A DNA stretch of 64,000 bases from Fuerstiella sp. (GTDB taxonomy: Bacteria; Planctomycetota; Planctomycetia; Planctomycetales; Planctomycetaceae): positions 94,722 to 158,721 of the forward strand of contig JALHMY010000006.1 in NCBI GenBank assembly GCA_022843805.1, written 5' to 3'. The notes below the pieces were generated by a model. The model was not told where the DNA came from. It ran no database searches and saw only the letters and a list, made by a program, of their open reading frames with translations. Position 1 is the first letter of the stretch. Each line of letters opens with the position of its first letter. The position numbers and the translations under genes were made by a program. Of the stretch, positions 1 to 8,700 are shown in pieces.

Positions 1-684
1 GGCGGTAAACCCATTCTGTGGCACATCATGAAAATGTACTCCAGTTATGGGATCAATGAATTTGTTATTTGCCTTGGGTACAAGGGCTATGTGATCAAGG
101 AATATTTTGCCAACTATTTTCTGCATACCTCGGACGTGACTTTTAATATGGTCCAAAACGAGATGCAGGTTCATCATCGCACTGCGGAACCGTGGACAGT
201 GACGCTGATCGACACTGGTGAGTCCACAATGACAGGCGGTCGTCTCAAGCGGGTAAAGTCATTCGTTGGCGAACAGACATTCTGCCTGACCTATGGTGAC
301 GGAGTCTCGGATGTTCGAATCGATAAGCTTCTTGAGCACCATCGCGCTCAGAATCGCACGGCAACGGTAACCGCCATTCAGCCGCCGGGCAGATATGGTG
401 CGCTGAATCTGAATCAGTCGGATGTCACCAGCTTTCAGGAGAAACCTGCTGGTGATGGTGCCTGGATCAATGGCGGATTCTTCGTGCTGGAGCCTGCTGT
501 ATTCAACTATATCGCGGACGACCAGACCAGCTTTGAGCGAGAACCATTGCAGGATCTGGTGCGTGATGGAGGGCTGACGGCTTATCAGCATTATGGTTTC
601 TGGCAGGCCATGGATACTCTGCGGGATAAAAATCAGCTTGAGGATCTCTGGAAGTCTGGTTCAGCGCCATGGAAGACCTGGTAG
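1..684 (+). CDS. rfbF: glucose-1-phosphate cytidylyltransferase (5' truncated by window edge)
   Basis: This enzyme makes CDP-glucose from CTP and glucose-1-phosphate, the entry step to CDP-linked 6-deoxysugars. The frame is open from base 1 (GGKPILWHIMKMYSSYGINE), and the nucleotidyltransferase signature and start codon lie upstream of the window, so roughly 30-40 residues are missing. Visible family features are the segment EFVICLGYKGYVIKEYF, the TYGDGVSDV metal/substrate loop, the WINGGFFVLEP strand and a C-terminal FWQAMDTLRDKNQLE helix. All are characteristic of RfbF rather than of dTDP-glucose synthase RmlA. The next gene, rfbG, starts 48 bases downstream and uses the product, which supports the call. 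The first internal ATG (28) should not be taken as the start. Confidence 0.95.
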   Translation, partial: GGKPILWHIMKMYSSYGINEFVICLGYKGYVIKEYFANYFLHTSDVTFNMVQNEMQVHHRTAEPWTVTLIDTGESTMTGGRLKRVKSFVGEQTFCLTYGDGVSDVRIDKLLEHHRAQNRTATVTAIQPPGRYGALNLNQSDVTSFQEKPAGDGAWINGGFFVLEPAVFNYIADDQTSFEREPLQDLVRDGGLTAYQHYGFWQAMDTLRDKNQLEDLWKSGSAPWKTW

Positions 685-732
685 TGATTAGTGATTCAGG
701 CGGCGTTGATTCGTTTCCCTTGTGTTGTATGA

Positions 733-1815
733 ATGACTGTTGTGTTCGAAAACATCTATCACCATCGCAAAGTGCTGATCACCGGCCACACGGGTTTTAA
801 GGGAAGCTGGCTGGCTCTCTGGCTGAAATCTCTGTCTGCAGACGTTTCCGGACTGAGTCTTGATCCGTCAACGGACCCGAGTCACTGGAATATGCTGAAG
901 CTGGAGATCAATGATCACCGATGCGATGTGCGGGATGCGATCACTGTTCAGAACGTGGTCTCTGCGTGTCAGCCGGAGATTGTCTTTCACCTGGCTGCTC
1001 AGCCGCTTGTGCGGCGTTCCTACCGTGATCCGCTGGAAACCTGGACGACCAATGTCAGCGGAACGGCAAACGTGATGGAGGCTTGCCGACAGATTTCGTC
1101 CGTTCAGGCGATTGTTGTCGTTACAACGGACAAGTGTTATCAGAATCGTGAACAGCTTTGGGGCTACCGTGAGAATGATGCGCTTGGCGGACATGACCCC
1201 TACAGCGCCTCTAAGGCCGCCGCTGAACTCGTGGTGGCAAGTTATCGTGAATCGTACTTTTCAAAACCGGGGACTCCACTGGTGGCATCGGCACGTGCCG
1301 GCAATGTCATTGGTGGAGGGGACTGGTCTGAGGATCGGCTGATTCCGGATGCCGTGCGGGCTGTGACCGCCAGCCGTTCTCTGGAAATTCGTTCGCCTGG
1401 GGCGACTCGTCCATGGCAGCATGTTCTGGAATCGCTGTCTGGCTACCTGCTTCTTGGAAAACAGCTCCTTCAGAAACAGCAGGGTTTTGCGGATGCATGG
1501 AATTTTGGTCCGAGTGCTGACGGCAATCGAACAGTGGCGTCTGTCCTTGAGATGATGCAGGTTCACTGGCCCGAACTGACCTGGCATCACACGGGAACTC
1601 CGCAGCCGCATGAGACAACTCTTCTTCAGCTGGACAGCACAAAAGCTCACCGATTGCTGGACTGGAAGCCTGTCTGGTCAATTGATGAGGGAATTGCGAA
1701 AACAGCCGAATGGTATCGTCAATATCATCGGTGTCGGGAGATCCTTTCTCCTGTTCAGCTCGGGCAATTCATTGATGCGGCAAAGCTGCATGGGCGACGA
1801 TGGGCATTGAACTGA
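733..1815 (+). CDS. rfbG: CDP-glucose 4,6-dehydratase
   Basis: This short-chain dehydrogenase converts CDP-glucose to CDP-4-keto-6-deoxyglucose using bound NAD. The 360-residue length is usual for RfbG. The N-terminal Rossmann motif is VLITGHTGFKGSWLALWL (residues 14-31). The FHLAAQPLVRRSY segment near residue 85, the TTDKCYQN strand and the catalytic YSASKAAAE (YxxxK) are diagnostic of the RfbG subfamily. RPWQHVLE in the C-terminal half is also typical. The gene follows rfbF, so CDP-4-keto-6-deoxyglucose should be the branch point for the three sugar-modifying genes that follow. Confidence 0.95.
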   Translation: MTVVFENIYHHRKVLITGHTGFKGSWLALWLKSLSADVSGLSLDPSTDPSHWNMLKLEINDHRCDVRDAITVQNVVSACQPEIVFHLAAQPLVRRSYRDPLETWTTNVSGTANVMEACRQISSVQAIVVVTTDKCYQNREQLWGYRENDALGGHDPYSASKAAAELVVASYRESYFSKPGTPLVASARAGNVIGGGDWSEDRLIPDAVRAVTASRSLEIRSPGATRPWQHVLESLSGYLLLGKQLLQKQQGFADAWNFGPSADGNRTVASVLEMMQVHWPELTWHHTGTPQPHETTLLQLDSTKAHRLLDWKPVWSIDEGIAKTAEWYRQYHRCREILSPVQLGQFIDAAKLHGRRWALN

Positions 1816-1893
1816 CAGCTCTCAAAACTGAAGTCTGAGAACTGACGGTCGAGGTTACTGCCGGGAATCCGGAAGGAGAAGGGGATCTTTTGC

Positions 1894-2454
1894 TTGATCA
1901 TTCACAATACTTCGATTGACGGTGTCCGAGTGGTCGACACATCGCCTGTCGGCGACCATCGCGGATCGTTCGCAAGATGTTTCTGTCAGGCGGAGCTCGC
2001 TTCGGTTCTGGATGGTCGTTCGATTGTGCAGATCAATTTGTCCAGGACAGCTCGTGTCGGAACGATCCGCGGCCTGCATTTTCAGCATCCTCCTCATGCT
2101 GAAATGAAGCTCATTCGCTGTCTAAGGGGCCGGGTTCTGGATGTTGCGGTTGACCTGAGAGCCGGATCTGACAGTTTTCTGCAGTGGCATGCTGAAGAGT
2201 TATCTGCGGAGAATCTGAAAATGATCGTGATCCCGGAGGGCTTTGCCCATGGTTTTCAGGTGCTCGAGCCCGATTCTGAATTGCTTTATCTTCACACGGC
2301 GATGTATTACAAATCGGCGGAGGGTGCAGTTCGGTACGATGAGCCTCAGCTTGGAATTTCATGGCCTTTCGCTGTGACTGAAATTTCTGAGCGGGATGCA
2401 GGTCATGCCTATTTGCCGGCCGGTTTTTCCGGACTGAGCCTCAGCGAGCATTGA
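1894..2454 (+). CDS. dTDP-4-dehydrorhamnose 3,5-epimerase-like cupin (RfbC/RmlC family)
   Basis: A 186-residue RmlC-type cupin. Seen motifs are HRGSFARCF near the N-terminus, the catalytic-His strand TIRGLHFQHPP, GRVLDVAVDLR, VIPEGFAHGFQVL and ELLYLHTAMYY, which supplies the general-acid tyrosine region. Members epimerise C3 and/or C5 of 4-keto-6-deoxy nucleotide sugars. Next to rfbFG the likely substrate is a CDP-sugar rather than the dTDP-sugar of rhamnose synthesis; that is inference from context. The start is TTG at 1894, preceded by a purine-rich GGAAGGAGAAGGGG at 1871-1884; there is no closer ATG that keeps the family N-terminus. The stop overlaps the furthest-upstream start of the next gene (2451). 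Confidence 0.88.
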   Translation: MIIHNTSIDGVRVVDTSPVGDHRGSFARCFCQAELASVLDGRSIVQINLSRTARVGTIRGLHFQHPPHAEMKLIRCLRGRVLDVAVDLRAGSDSFLQWHAEELSAENLKMIVIPEGFAHGFQVLEPDSELLYLHTAMYYKSAEGAVRYDEPQLGISWPFAVTEISERDAGHAYLPAGFSGLSLSEH

Positions 2455-2543
2455 GTAACGATCAAGCATTGAGTCATGGTCGGCTCAATGGAACGCCCGC
2501 CGTTATCGACGGGTTCGGAAATATCTGCAGGAGATTCGTTTCG

Positions 2544-3773
2544 GTGAAGTGCCGACATTGCCATACCCCGCTGAATCATGTGTTTGTCGATCTGGGTTCG
2601 GCACCACCTTCCAATGCCTATCTGACCCCGGAACAACTCAAACAGCCGGAGAAATGGTACCCCCTGCGCGTTCTGGTTTGTGACCAGTGCTGGCTGGTAC
2701 AGACAGAGGACTTTGCTCAGGCGGACGAGCTTTTTGACGCGGAGTATGCGTACTTCAGCAGCTTCTCAAACAGCTGGCTGGCACATGCACAGCGTTATGT
2801 TGAAGATATGGTGGTCAGGTTTGCGCTTACAGAACGCAGTCATGTGGCAGAGATAGCGGCCAATGACGGATACCTGTTGCAGTACGTTAAAGCAAAGGGA
2901 ATTCCCTGCACGGGCGTGGAACCAACAGCCAGCACGGCCACGGCAGCCCGAGAGCGTGGTATTCACATCATTGAGGACTTCTTTGGAGTCCGTCTGGCCG
3001 AACAAATGGTTCAGAACGGTCAGCAGGCTGATCTGACCGCTGCAAATAATGTGCTGGCGCATGTTCCGGATATCAACGATTTTGTTGCTGGTTTTTCACG
3101 TTTGCTGAAGCCCTCCGGTGTGGCTACGTTTGAGTTTCCACACTTGATGCAGCTGGTCGGGCAGAATCAGTTTGACACGATTTATCATGAGCACTTCTCT
3201 TATCTTTCTCTGACATCAGTAGCGACCATCTTTGAGGCGAACGGTTTGTCCGTCTTCGATGTTGAGCAGTTGCCAACGCATGGCGGAAGCCTGCGTGTTT
3301 ACGCTCAGCGAGGCGACTCGGGGCGGCATGCCGTTTCGGACCGGGTGACGAGCATTCTGAAGCTGGAAGAATCGGCCGGAATGAAAACTCGGGAGTACTA
3401 TCAGGGATTCCAGGCCAGAGCGGAGAAGGTTAAGGACGACTTTCTCAGATACCTGCTGAATGCTCGATTTGAAGGTCGTCGGGTGGCCGCGTATGGCGCT
3501 GCTGCCAAGGGTAATACCCTGCTGAATTTTGCCGGTATTCGACCGGATTTGATTGAATTTGTCGTGGATCGCAATCCGGCAAAGCAGGGGAAATTTCTGC
3601 CGGGTAGTCGGATTCCGATTGTCAGCGAAGAGCGACTGAAAACGGAACGGCCGGAAGATATCGTGATTCTGCCCTGGAATCTTACGGATGAAGTCATCCG
3701 GCAACTGGACTATGCGAGACATTGGAATGTTCGTTTTATAACGGCGGTCCCATCGCTGGCAGTCAGATCGTGA
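2544..3773 (+). CDS. class I SAM-dependent C-methyltransferase (NDP-hexose C-methyltransferase, TylCIII-like)
   Basis: This gene probably methylates carbon 3 of a 4-keto-6-deoxy nucleotide sugar, giving a branched sugar. The architecture is the standard three-part one: an N-terminal zinc-binding segment (CRHC, then CDQC), a central SAM-binding domain (VAEIAANDGYLLQYVKAKG) and a C-terminal domain. It also has the diagnostic FEFPHLMQLVGQNQFDTIYH and HEHFSYLSL stretches, then VAAYGAAAKGNTLLNF. A TTG at 2451 would overlap the previous stop and add 31 residues. I prefer GTG 2544, because it places KCRHC at the N-terminus as in the family and has CAGGAG at 2528-2533. The catalytic GAAAKGNTLL region is intact. 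Confidence 0.88.
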   Translation: MKCRHCHTPLNHVFVDLGSAPPSNAYLTPEQLKQPEKWYPLRVLVCDQCWLVQTEDFAQADELFDAEYAYFSSFSNSWLAHAQRYVEDMVVRFALTERSHVAEIAANDGYLLQYVKAKGIPCTGVEPTASTATAARERGIHIIEDFFGVRLAEQMVQNGQQADLTAANNVLAHVPDINDFVAGFSRLLKPSGVATFEFPHLMQLVGQNQFDTIYHEHFSYLSLTSVATIFEANGLSVFDVEQLPTHGGSLRVYAQRGDSGRHAVSDRVTSILKLEESAGMKTREYYQGFQARAEKVKDDFLRYLLNARFEGRRVAAYGAAAKGNTLLNFAGIRPDLIEFVVDRNPAKQGKFLPGSRIPIVSEERLKTERPEDIVILPWNLTDEVIRQLDYARHWNVRFITAVPSLAVRS

Positions 3774-3889
3774 CTGTGCTTCAGTGTCGTCCTGCGACAA
3801 TACTGATCTCCGCCCTGTCCTGAGAGGGCTGAGTTCCAGGGTCAGCCAATCCGATTACCATCTTCCACCGCAACTAAGTTCCACATTTC

Positions 3890-4738
3890 ATGCGAATCGC
3901 CATTACAGGAGCTACCGGGTTCATTGGACAGCATCTGGTTCCGTGCCTTTTGGGCAGAGGGCATGAGGTCCTGGCGATTGCACGTGACGAGAAAAAGAGT
4001 GCCCGGTTCGACTGGTTTCAAAATGTGGACTTTCTGAGCTGTGACGTTCACTCCTGCAGCGCGGAAATGGTGGGCAGGATTGCCAGTTGCGACTCTGTCA
4101 TTCATCTTGCGTGGCCAAATCTGCCGAATTATGGCGAGTTGTTTCACATTGAACAGAATTATCCGGCATCGTACTGGTTTCTAAAATCTCTGGTGGAAGC
4201 CGGAGCAAAGCACTTGCTGGTGACTGGTACCTGCTTTGAATATGGAATGCAGAATGGATGTCTTTCTGAGGAGGTACCGGCGGTGCCGGGCAATTCGTAT
4301 GGAGTTGCCAAGGATTTTCTGAGAAGATCACTGGAAACTCTGTTAACAAAGTTCGACTTTCGACTGCAGTGGGCTCGCCTCTTCTACATGTATGGTCCTG
4401 GTCAAAACCCCAAAAGTCTGCTGGCTCAGCTGGATTCGGCGATTGCGCGGGGCGAGTCAGTATTCAATATGTCGGGTGGAGAACAGCTGCGTGATTTCCT
4501 GCATGTCAGTGAGGTGGCGAAGAGCCTCGCGCTGATGACGGAGAATTCGCAACATACCGGGATTTACAACGTTTGCAGTGGAATCCCGATTTCTGTTCGC
4601 CGGCTTGTTGAGTTGCGAGTACAGGAACAAAACGCCTCGATCAGTCTGAACCTTGGCCATTACCCCTATTCCCCTCACGAACCGCTGGCCTTCTGGGGCA
4701 ACAATGCACGGCTTCGTGGTTTGGAGCATGAACAATGA
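3890..4738 (+). CDS. NAD(P)-dependent sugar epimerase/reductase (extended SDR)
   Basis: A 282-residue extended short-chain dehydrogenase. It opens with ITGATGFIGQHLV (Rossmann glycine motif, residues 4-16). It has the IHLAWPNLPNYGE segment, the catalytic YGVAKDFLR (YxxxK) and a C-terminal RDFLHVSEVAKSLALM stretch typical of sugar-nucleotide SDRs. In its position after the CDP-glucose dehydratase, epimerase and C-methyltransferase it is the natural candidate for the final C4 keto-reduction, as in paratose or abequose synthase (RfbS-like). The exact product cannot be read from sequence. Its last four bases (ATGA) overlap the start of the next gene. Confidence 0.85.
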   Translation: MRIAITGATGFIGQHLVPCLLGRGHEVLAIARDEKKSARFDWFQNVDFLSCDVHSCSAEMVGRIASCDSVIHLAWPNLPNYGELFHIEQNYPASYWFLKSLVEAGAKHLLVTGTCFEYGMQNGCLSEEVPAVPGNSYGVAKDFLRRSLETLLTKFDFRLQWARLFYMYGPGQNPKSLLAQLDSAIARGESVFNMSGGEQLRDFLHVSEVAKSLALMTENSQHTGIYNVCSGIPISVRRLVELRVQEQNASISLNLGHYPYSPHEPLAFWGNNARLRGLEHEQ

Positions 4739-5484
4739 GCAGTGATCCTAATCAGGTATTTCAGCAGGAGACGCAGGATCGGATTGCGTCATATGCCGGC
4801 TCCCAGCTGGAAGTGGTGGCGAATGAGTTTCTCAGGGAGAGTACTCAGCCGAAGTACTCGTACAATTTCACCTGGATGGGACGTCCCATTATTCAGTATC
4901 CTCAGGATATCGTGGCGATGCAGGAGCTGATCTGGCGCATTCAGCCCGAACTGATTATTGAGACCGGGATTGCACATGGCGGTTCTCTGATTTTTTCGGC
5001 ATCAATGCTGGAACTCAACGCTGCCTGCGGCGGGCCGAAGGATGCGGAAGTCCTCGGACTGGATATTGACATTCGGCAGCACAATCGAATGGCGATCGAG
5101 AAGCATCCCATGTTCCGGCGGATCAGTATGATTCAGGGCTCGAGTATAGCGCCGGAGATTGTGAACCAGGTTCGTCGGCGGGCCGAAGGAAAGCGAAGTG
5201 TGCTGGTGTGCCTTGACAGCAATCACACGCATGAGCATGTGCTGGCGGAACTGGAAGCCTATGCACCCCTTGTAACTCCGGGAAGTTATTGCGTGGTTTT
5301 TGACACAGTGATCGAAGGTCTTCCGGCTGATATGTACCCTGACCGACCCTGGGGACCGGGAAACAATCCAAAGTCGGCACTCCGGGAATACCTGAAGTCT
5401 CATCCCGAGTTCGAAGTGGACCATTCGATAGATAACAAGCTCCTGATTTCAGTTGCCAACGGCGGGTATCTGAGACGCATTTAA
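4735..5484 (+). CDS. cephalosporin hydroxylase/CmcI-family O-methyltransferase-like protein
   Basis: A 249-residue protein of the CmcI family (Pfam CmcI, rhamnosyl O-methyltransferase). Seen motifs are WMGRPIIQYPQDIVAMQELI, the SAM-site strand PELIIETGIAHGGSLIF, the acidic strand VLGLDIDIR, SVLVCLDSNHTHEHVLAEL and PGSYCVVFDTVIEG. Despite the hydroxylase name, characterised relatives in sugar clusters are SAM-dependent O-methyltransferases, so methylation of the branched sugar or of the glycan is the likelier role. It starts inside the stop of the previous reductase (ATGA, 4735-4738), which implies translational coupling to the sugar-nucleotide genes. Confidence 0.82.
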   Translation: MSSDPNQVFQQETQDRIASYAGSQLEVVANEFLRESTQPKYSYNFTWMGRPIIQYPQDIVAMQELIWRIQPELIIETGIAHGGSLIFSASMLELNAACGGPKDAEVLGLDIDIRQHNRMAIEKHPMFRRISMIQGSSIAPEIVNQVRRRAEGKRSVLVCLDSNHTHEHVLAELEAYAPLVTPGSYCVVFDTVIEGLPADMYPDRPWGPGNNPKSALREYLKSHPEFEVDHSIDNKLLISVANGGYLRRI

Positions 5485-5529
5485 GAGTGATCAGAGGCCG
5501 GGCGACTTTCTGAGGACAGCGAGATTTTC

Positions 5530-6759
5530 ATGCCGCGATTTAGTGTGGTGGTGCCGACGCGTAACCGCTGCCGGACGCTGCCGTTTACTCTGCAGACAGT
5601 TCTTCATCAGGACTTTGATGATTTTGAACTGATTGTTTGTGATAACTGCAGTGGCGACGACACAGGATCTGTAGTCAGCGGATTGCGGGATTCTCGGTTG
5701 AAGTATGTAAGATCGGATATTCCACTGGCGATGTCCGATAACTGGGAGAAGGCTGTCGAGCAGGCCAGTGGCGAGTTTCTGATCGTGATCGGAGACGACG
5801 ACGGTCTGATGCCGTCTGCGCTCACAAACATTGATGCGATACTCCGTTCTTCAGGAATGAATGCACTGCACTGGCAGCGAGTGAACTATAACTGGCCGGA
5901 CTTTCCAATTCCTGAACTCATCAATCAGCTGGTGATTCCTCTGGATTCGCCCAATCAGATTGTTGATGGGAGGAAGCAGCTTCAGCGGGTGGGGAGGGTA
6001 CCGGGTGCTTATGTCGGTTTGCCCATGCTTTACAATTCGGCAATTAGTCGGCAGCTCACAGAAGAAATGAAGCGGCGCTCCGGCAGGGTCTTTAAAGCTT
6101 CTTCACCGGACGTTTACTCGGGAATGTCGCTGGCATGGCTTGCTGGCAGGTACGCATCGTCCGGGCAGCCGTTCAGTATCAACGGTGGTTCCGGGACGAG
6201 CAATGGTGTGGGAACCACCATGCTGAATAATACTTCGGGGACAGCTCAGGAGTTTCGTGCACTGACTCAAAAAGCGGCCATGCCTATTCGCGCCGATGTT
6301 CCGGATGTGCCAACATTGCCTTCGGCAGTAGCCGATTCCTATTTCCGGGCAAAGCAGGAATACTTTCAGCACGAAGCTCGTCTTGCCGTGGATCGGCGAC
6401 GCCTGGCCCAGGACTGTTTGAAGTCGCTGCGAGATCAGCAGCCTGAACAGTTTCGTCAGTCGGTGAAGGCGATCAGGGAATCACTCGCCGATGTCCCGAA
6501 TGTGCAGCGATGGTTTGACCGTCGTTATTGGAATCAGGTTGACAAACTCCGGTCTGCGACATCCGACTGGTCGTGGCAAAAAGGCTTTCGGTATGGTGCC
6601 CTGCATCTGGATGCTGCGGATTTCGGCATTACTGATGTCTTTGCCGCGGCGCAGTATTGCGGTAAGTTCTTTCCGGAGATGGCACCGCAGTTTCAGGTTC
6701 ATTCTGTTCCATATTCGTTAAGGATACGGAAGGCAGTGCGTTCCCTGATGGGCGGCTGA
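5530..6759 (+). CDS. glycosyltransferase family 2
   Basis: A 409-residue GT-A glycosyltransferase. The first 120 residues carry the GT2 fold: VVVPTRNRCRTLPFTLQT, a nucleotide-binding VCDNCSGDDT, and the metal-binding DDD at residues 89-91 in IVIGDDDGLMPS. The remaining ~280 residues form a mostly helical extension without a motif I recognise. It is longer than the usual ~300-residue GT2 and may shape acceptor specificity. It should transfer one sugar to the lipid-linked repeat unit at the cytoplasmic face. Donor and acceptor cannot be inferred. Confidence 0.85.
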   Translation: MPRFSVVVPTRNRCRTLPFTLQTVLHQDFDDFELIVCDNCSGDDTGSVVSGLRDSRLKYVRSDIPLAMSDNWEKAVEQASGEFLIVIGDDDGLMPSALTNIDAILRSSGMNALHWQRVNYNWPDFPIPELINQLVIPLDSPNQIVDGRKQLQRVGRVPGAYVGLPMLYNSAISRQLTEEMKRRSGRVFKASSPDVYSGMSLAWLAGRYASSGQPFSINGGSGTSNGVGTTMLNNTSGTAQEFRALTQKAAMPIRADVPDVPTLPSAVADSYFRAKQEYFQHEARLAVDRRRLAQDCLKSLRDQQPEQFRQSVKAIRESLADVPNVQRWFDRRYWNQVDKLRSATSDWSWQKGFRYGALHLDAADFGITDVFAAAQYCGKFFPEMAPQFQVHSVPYSLRIRKAVRSLMGG

Positions 6760-6831
6760 TGCTGTAAGCGCCGATTCATGTTGTTGGCGCATTTCCTGTG
6801 TCTGCAGGCGATGTAAAAGCAGGAGTGATTG

Positions 6832-7743
6832 TTGATTATTGTTCAGCTTCTGGGAGGACTGGGGAACCAGCTTTTCCAGTATTGTCTTGGGCGGCGCCTT
6901 GCTGCGGAATATCAGGTGCCGCTGGCTCTTGATGTTTTTCTGCTGGAAGACAGAACGAAAGGCAGGCACGCCGTGGACCGCCGATTCAGTCTGGACGTAT
7001 TCGCAGCCGACTTTCGGTTTGCGACGATCAGTGACTGTCTTCGATACAGTGCATGGGGAATGCCTCGACCGCTGCGATATCTGTCCCGCACTCTCCGAAT
7101 CAGTCGTGAAAGCCGACAGACTGTAGAGCGACGATTCGGGTATGATGCAAATGTAATGTCGTGTGGACCGGACGCCTATCTTTCCGGCCTCTGGCAGGCT
7201 GTGCAGTATTTTAAGCCGATTGAAGAACAGCTGAGGAAGGATCTGGCGTTCCGCCTGCCTCTGGCAGATCGATCAGCCGGGCTGGCATCTCAGCTGAGTC
7301 GGCCCGATTCGGTATGCCTGCACGTGCGTCGAACTGACTACGTGACAGCCGCCTCATCGAATAGTCCCCTGGGTTTTATCGGCCTGGAATACTATCGCAA
7401 TGCCTGCGACGAGGTGCTGGCGAGTCAGCCTGATGCAAAGTTCTTCGTGTTTTCTGATGATCTGGAGTGGTGTCACCAGACACTAAATTTCCTGCCGAAT
7501 GCTCAGTTTGTTGGCCAGGAGCATGCAGGGTATAAGGACTCAGGACACCTGCATCTCATGTCCCTGTGTCGAACATTCGTGATTCCCAACAGCACGTTTT
7601 CCTGGTGGGCCGCGTGGCTGGGGACGTATGCAGGGAAAGTCGTGTACCTGCCGGATCGATGGTTTCGCGATCCGTCACTGGATGCTTCCGGCCTGTATCC
7701 TGCCGGATGGATTTCCGTTTCCTCCGGTCAGTTGCCCGCCTGA
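6832..7743 (+). CDS. alpha-1,2-fucosyltransferase-like glycosyltransferase (GT11)
   Basis: GT11 enzymes transfer fucose from GDP-fucose in alpha-1,2 linkage. The protein opens with VQLLGGLGNQLFQY (residues 4-17) and carries the donor-binding HVRRTDY at residues 164-170. Both are hallmarks of family 11. FVFSDDLEWC and NSTFSWWAAWL (from residue 253) complete the C-terminal Rossmann half. AGGAG at 6821-6825 lies 6 bases before TTG 6832 and 3 bases before TTG 6829; the former spacing is better and leaves the usual N-terminus. No GDP-fucose synthesis genes lie in the window, so donor supply would come from elsewhere, or the donor differs. Confidence 0.88.
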   Translation: MIIVQLLGGLGNQLFQYCLGRRLAAEYQVPLALDVFLLEDRTKGRHAVDRRFSLDVFAADFRFATISDCLRYSAWGMPRPLRYLSRTLRISRESRQTVERRFGYDANVMSCGPDAYLSGLWQAVQYFKPIEEQLRKDLAFRLPLADRSAGLASQLSRPDSVCLHVRRTDYVTAASSNSPLGFIGLEYYRNACDEVLASQPDAKFFVFSDDLEWCHQTLNFLPNAQFVGQEHAGYKDSGHLHLMSLCRTFVIPNSTFSWWAAWLGTYAGKVVYLPDRWFRDPSLDASGLYPAGWISVSSGQLPA

Positions 7744-7767
7744 AATTGCTGCCTGAGAATTGAATCG

Positions 7768-8700
7768 GTGAACAACATTCTGTTTTCAGTCGTTATACCA
7801 ACATTCAATCGGGAGTCGCTGATACGACAGACATTGGAGTCGGTTGCCGGACAGCTCGGTCAGGGATTTGAAGTCATTGTCGTGGATGACGGGTCATCAG
7901 ACGGCACTTGTCAGATCGTTGAGGAATTCCGATCTGTTCGGTTGATTCGTCAGCAGAACGCCGGGCCTGGGGCTGCTCGCAATCGAGGCGTCCGTGAGGC
8001 GACAGGAACCTACATTGCATTTCTGGACAGTGATGACCTGTGGTTTCCGTGGACTCTTGAGATTCTGAAGCAAGTCGTCACAACAGCAAACGAGCCCGCT
8101 TTTGTGGCAGGATGCCCATCAGTATTCTGTTCAGAGCAGGAGTTAACAAACGTCCGCGAACATCCGCTGCAGTTTGAACAGTTTGAAGACTATCTGCAGT
8201 CCGGAAACGAGTGGCGCTGGTTTGGTGTAAGTTCGTTCCTGATACGCAGGGACGTATTTCTCCGATCAGGCGGTTTTCGTGAAGGACTGGTCAACGGCGA
8301 GGATGCTGAACTGGCCCTTCGGCTGGGATGTGAACAGGGTTTCGTTCAGATTCAGTCGCCCCCCACTTTCGGATATCGAAGTCACAGTGGAAATGTGACG
8401 GCTAATTTCTCAAGGACAATGGAGGCCGCCCTGCATCTTGTTCAGCAGGAAAAGAGCCAGAGGTTTCCTGGTGGCACGCAGCGCGCTTCGGACAGACATC
8501 GGATCATTTCCCGGCATGTGCGGCCCGTCAGCCTTCAGTGTTTGTCTGAGGGGCTTTTTGCCGAGGCTTGGAGTTTTTACCGTCAGATGTTCTGGTGGAA
8601 TTTGCGGCTCTGTAAAGCAAAGTATCTGCTGGGCTTTCCTGTGGCAGTGTTATGGAAATCGATGTTTTCCGGGCCGACAGATCATGATAAATCTGTGTGA
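7768..8700 (+). CDS. glycosyltransferase family 2
   Basis: A 310-residue GT2. Motifs are SVVIPTFNRESLIRQTLES at residues 7-25, the VIVVDDGSSDGT nucleotide-binding strand, GPGAARNRGV and the metal-binding DSDD in AFLDSDDLWFP. NGEDAELALRLG is the ED catalytic-base motif. The start is GTG 7768. The 3' end overlaps the favoured start of the acyltransferase gene (8684), indicating a tightly packed operon. Confidence 0.87.
   Translation: MNNILFSVVIPTFNRESLIRQTLESVAGQLGQGFEVIVVDDGSSDGTCQIVEEFRSVRLIRQQNAGPGAARNRGVREATGTYIAFLDSDDLWFPWTLEILKQVVTTANEPAFVAGCPSVFCSEQELTNVREHPLQFEQFEDYLQSGNEWRWFGVSSFLIRRDVFLRSGGFREGLVNGEDAELALRLGCEQGFVQIQSPPTFGYRSHSGNVTANFSRTMEAALHLVQQEKSQRFPGGTQRASDRHRIISRHVRPVSLQCLSEGLFAEAWSFYRQMFWWNLRLCKAKYLLGFPVAVLWKSMFSGPTDHDKSV

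Noticed and set aside
4735..5484. Reading the CmcI-like gene as evidence for beta-lactam synthesis
   Set aside because: No other beta-lactam genes are present, and family members in sugar loci act as methyltransferases.
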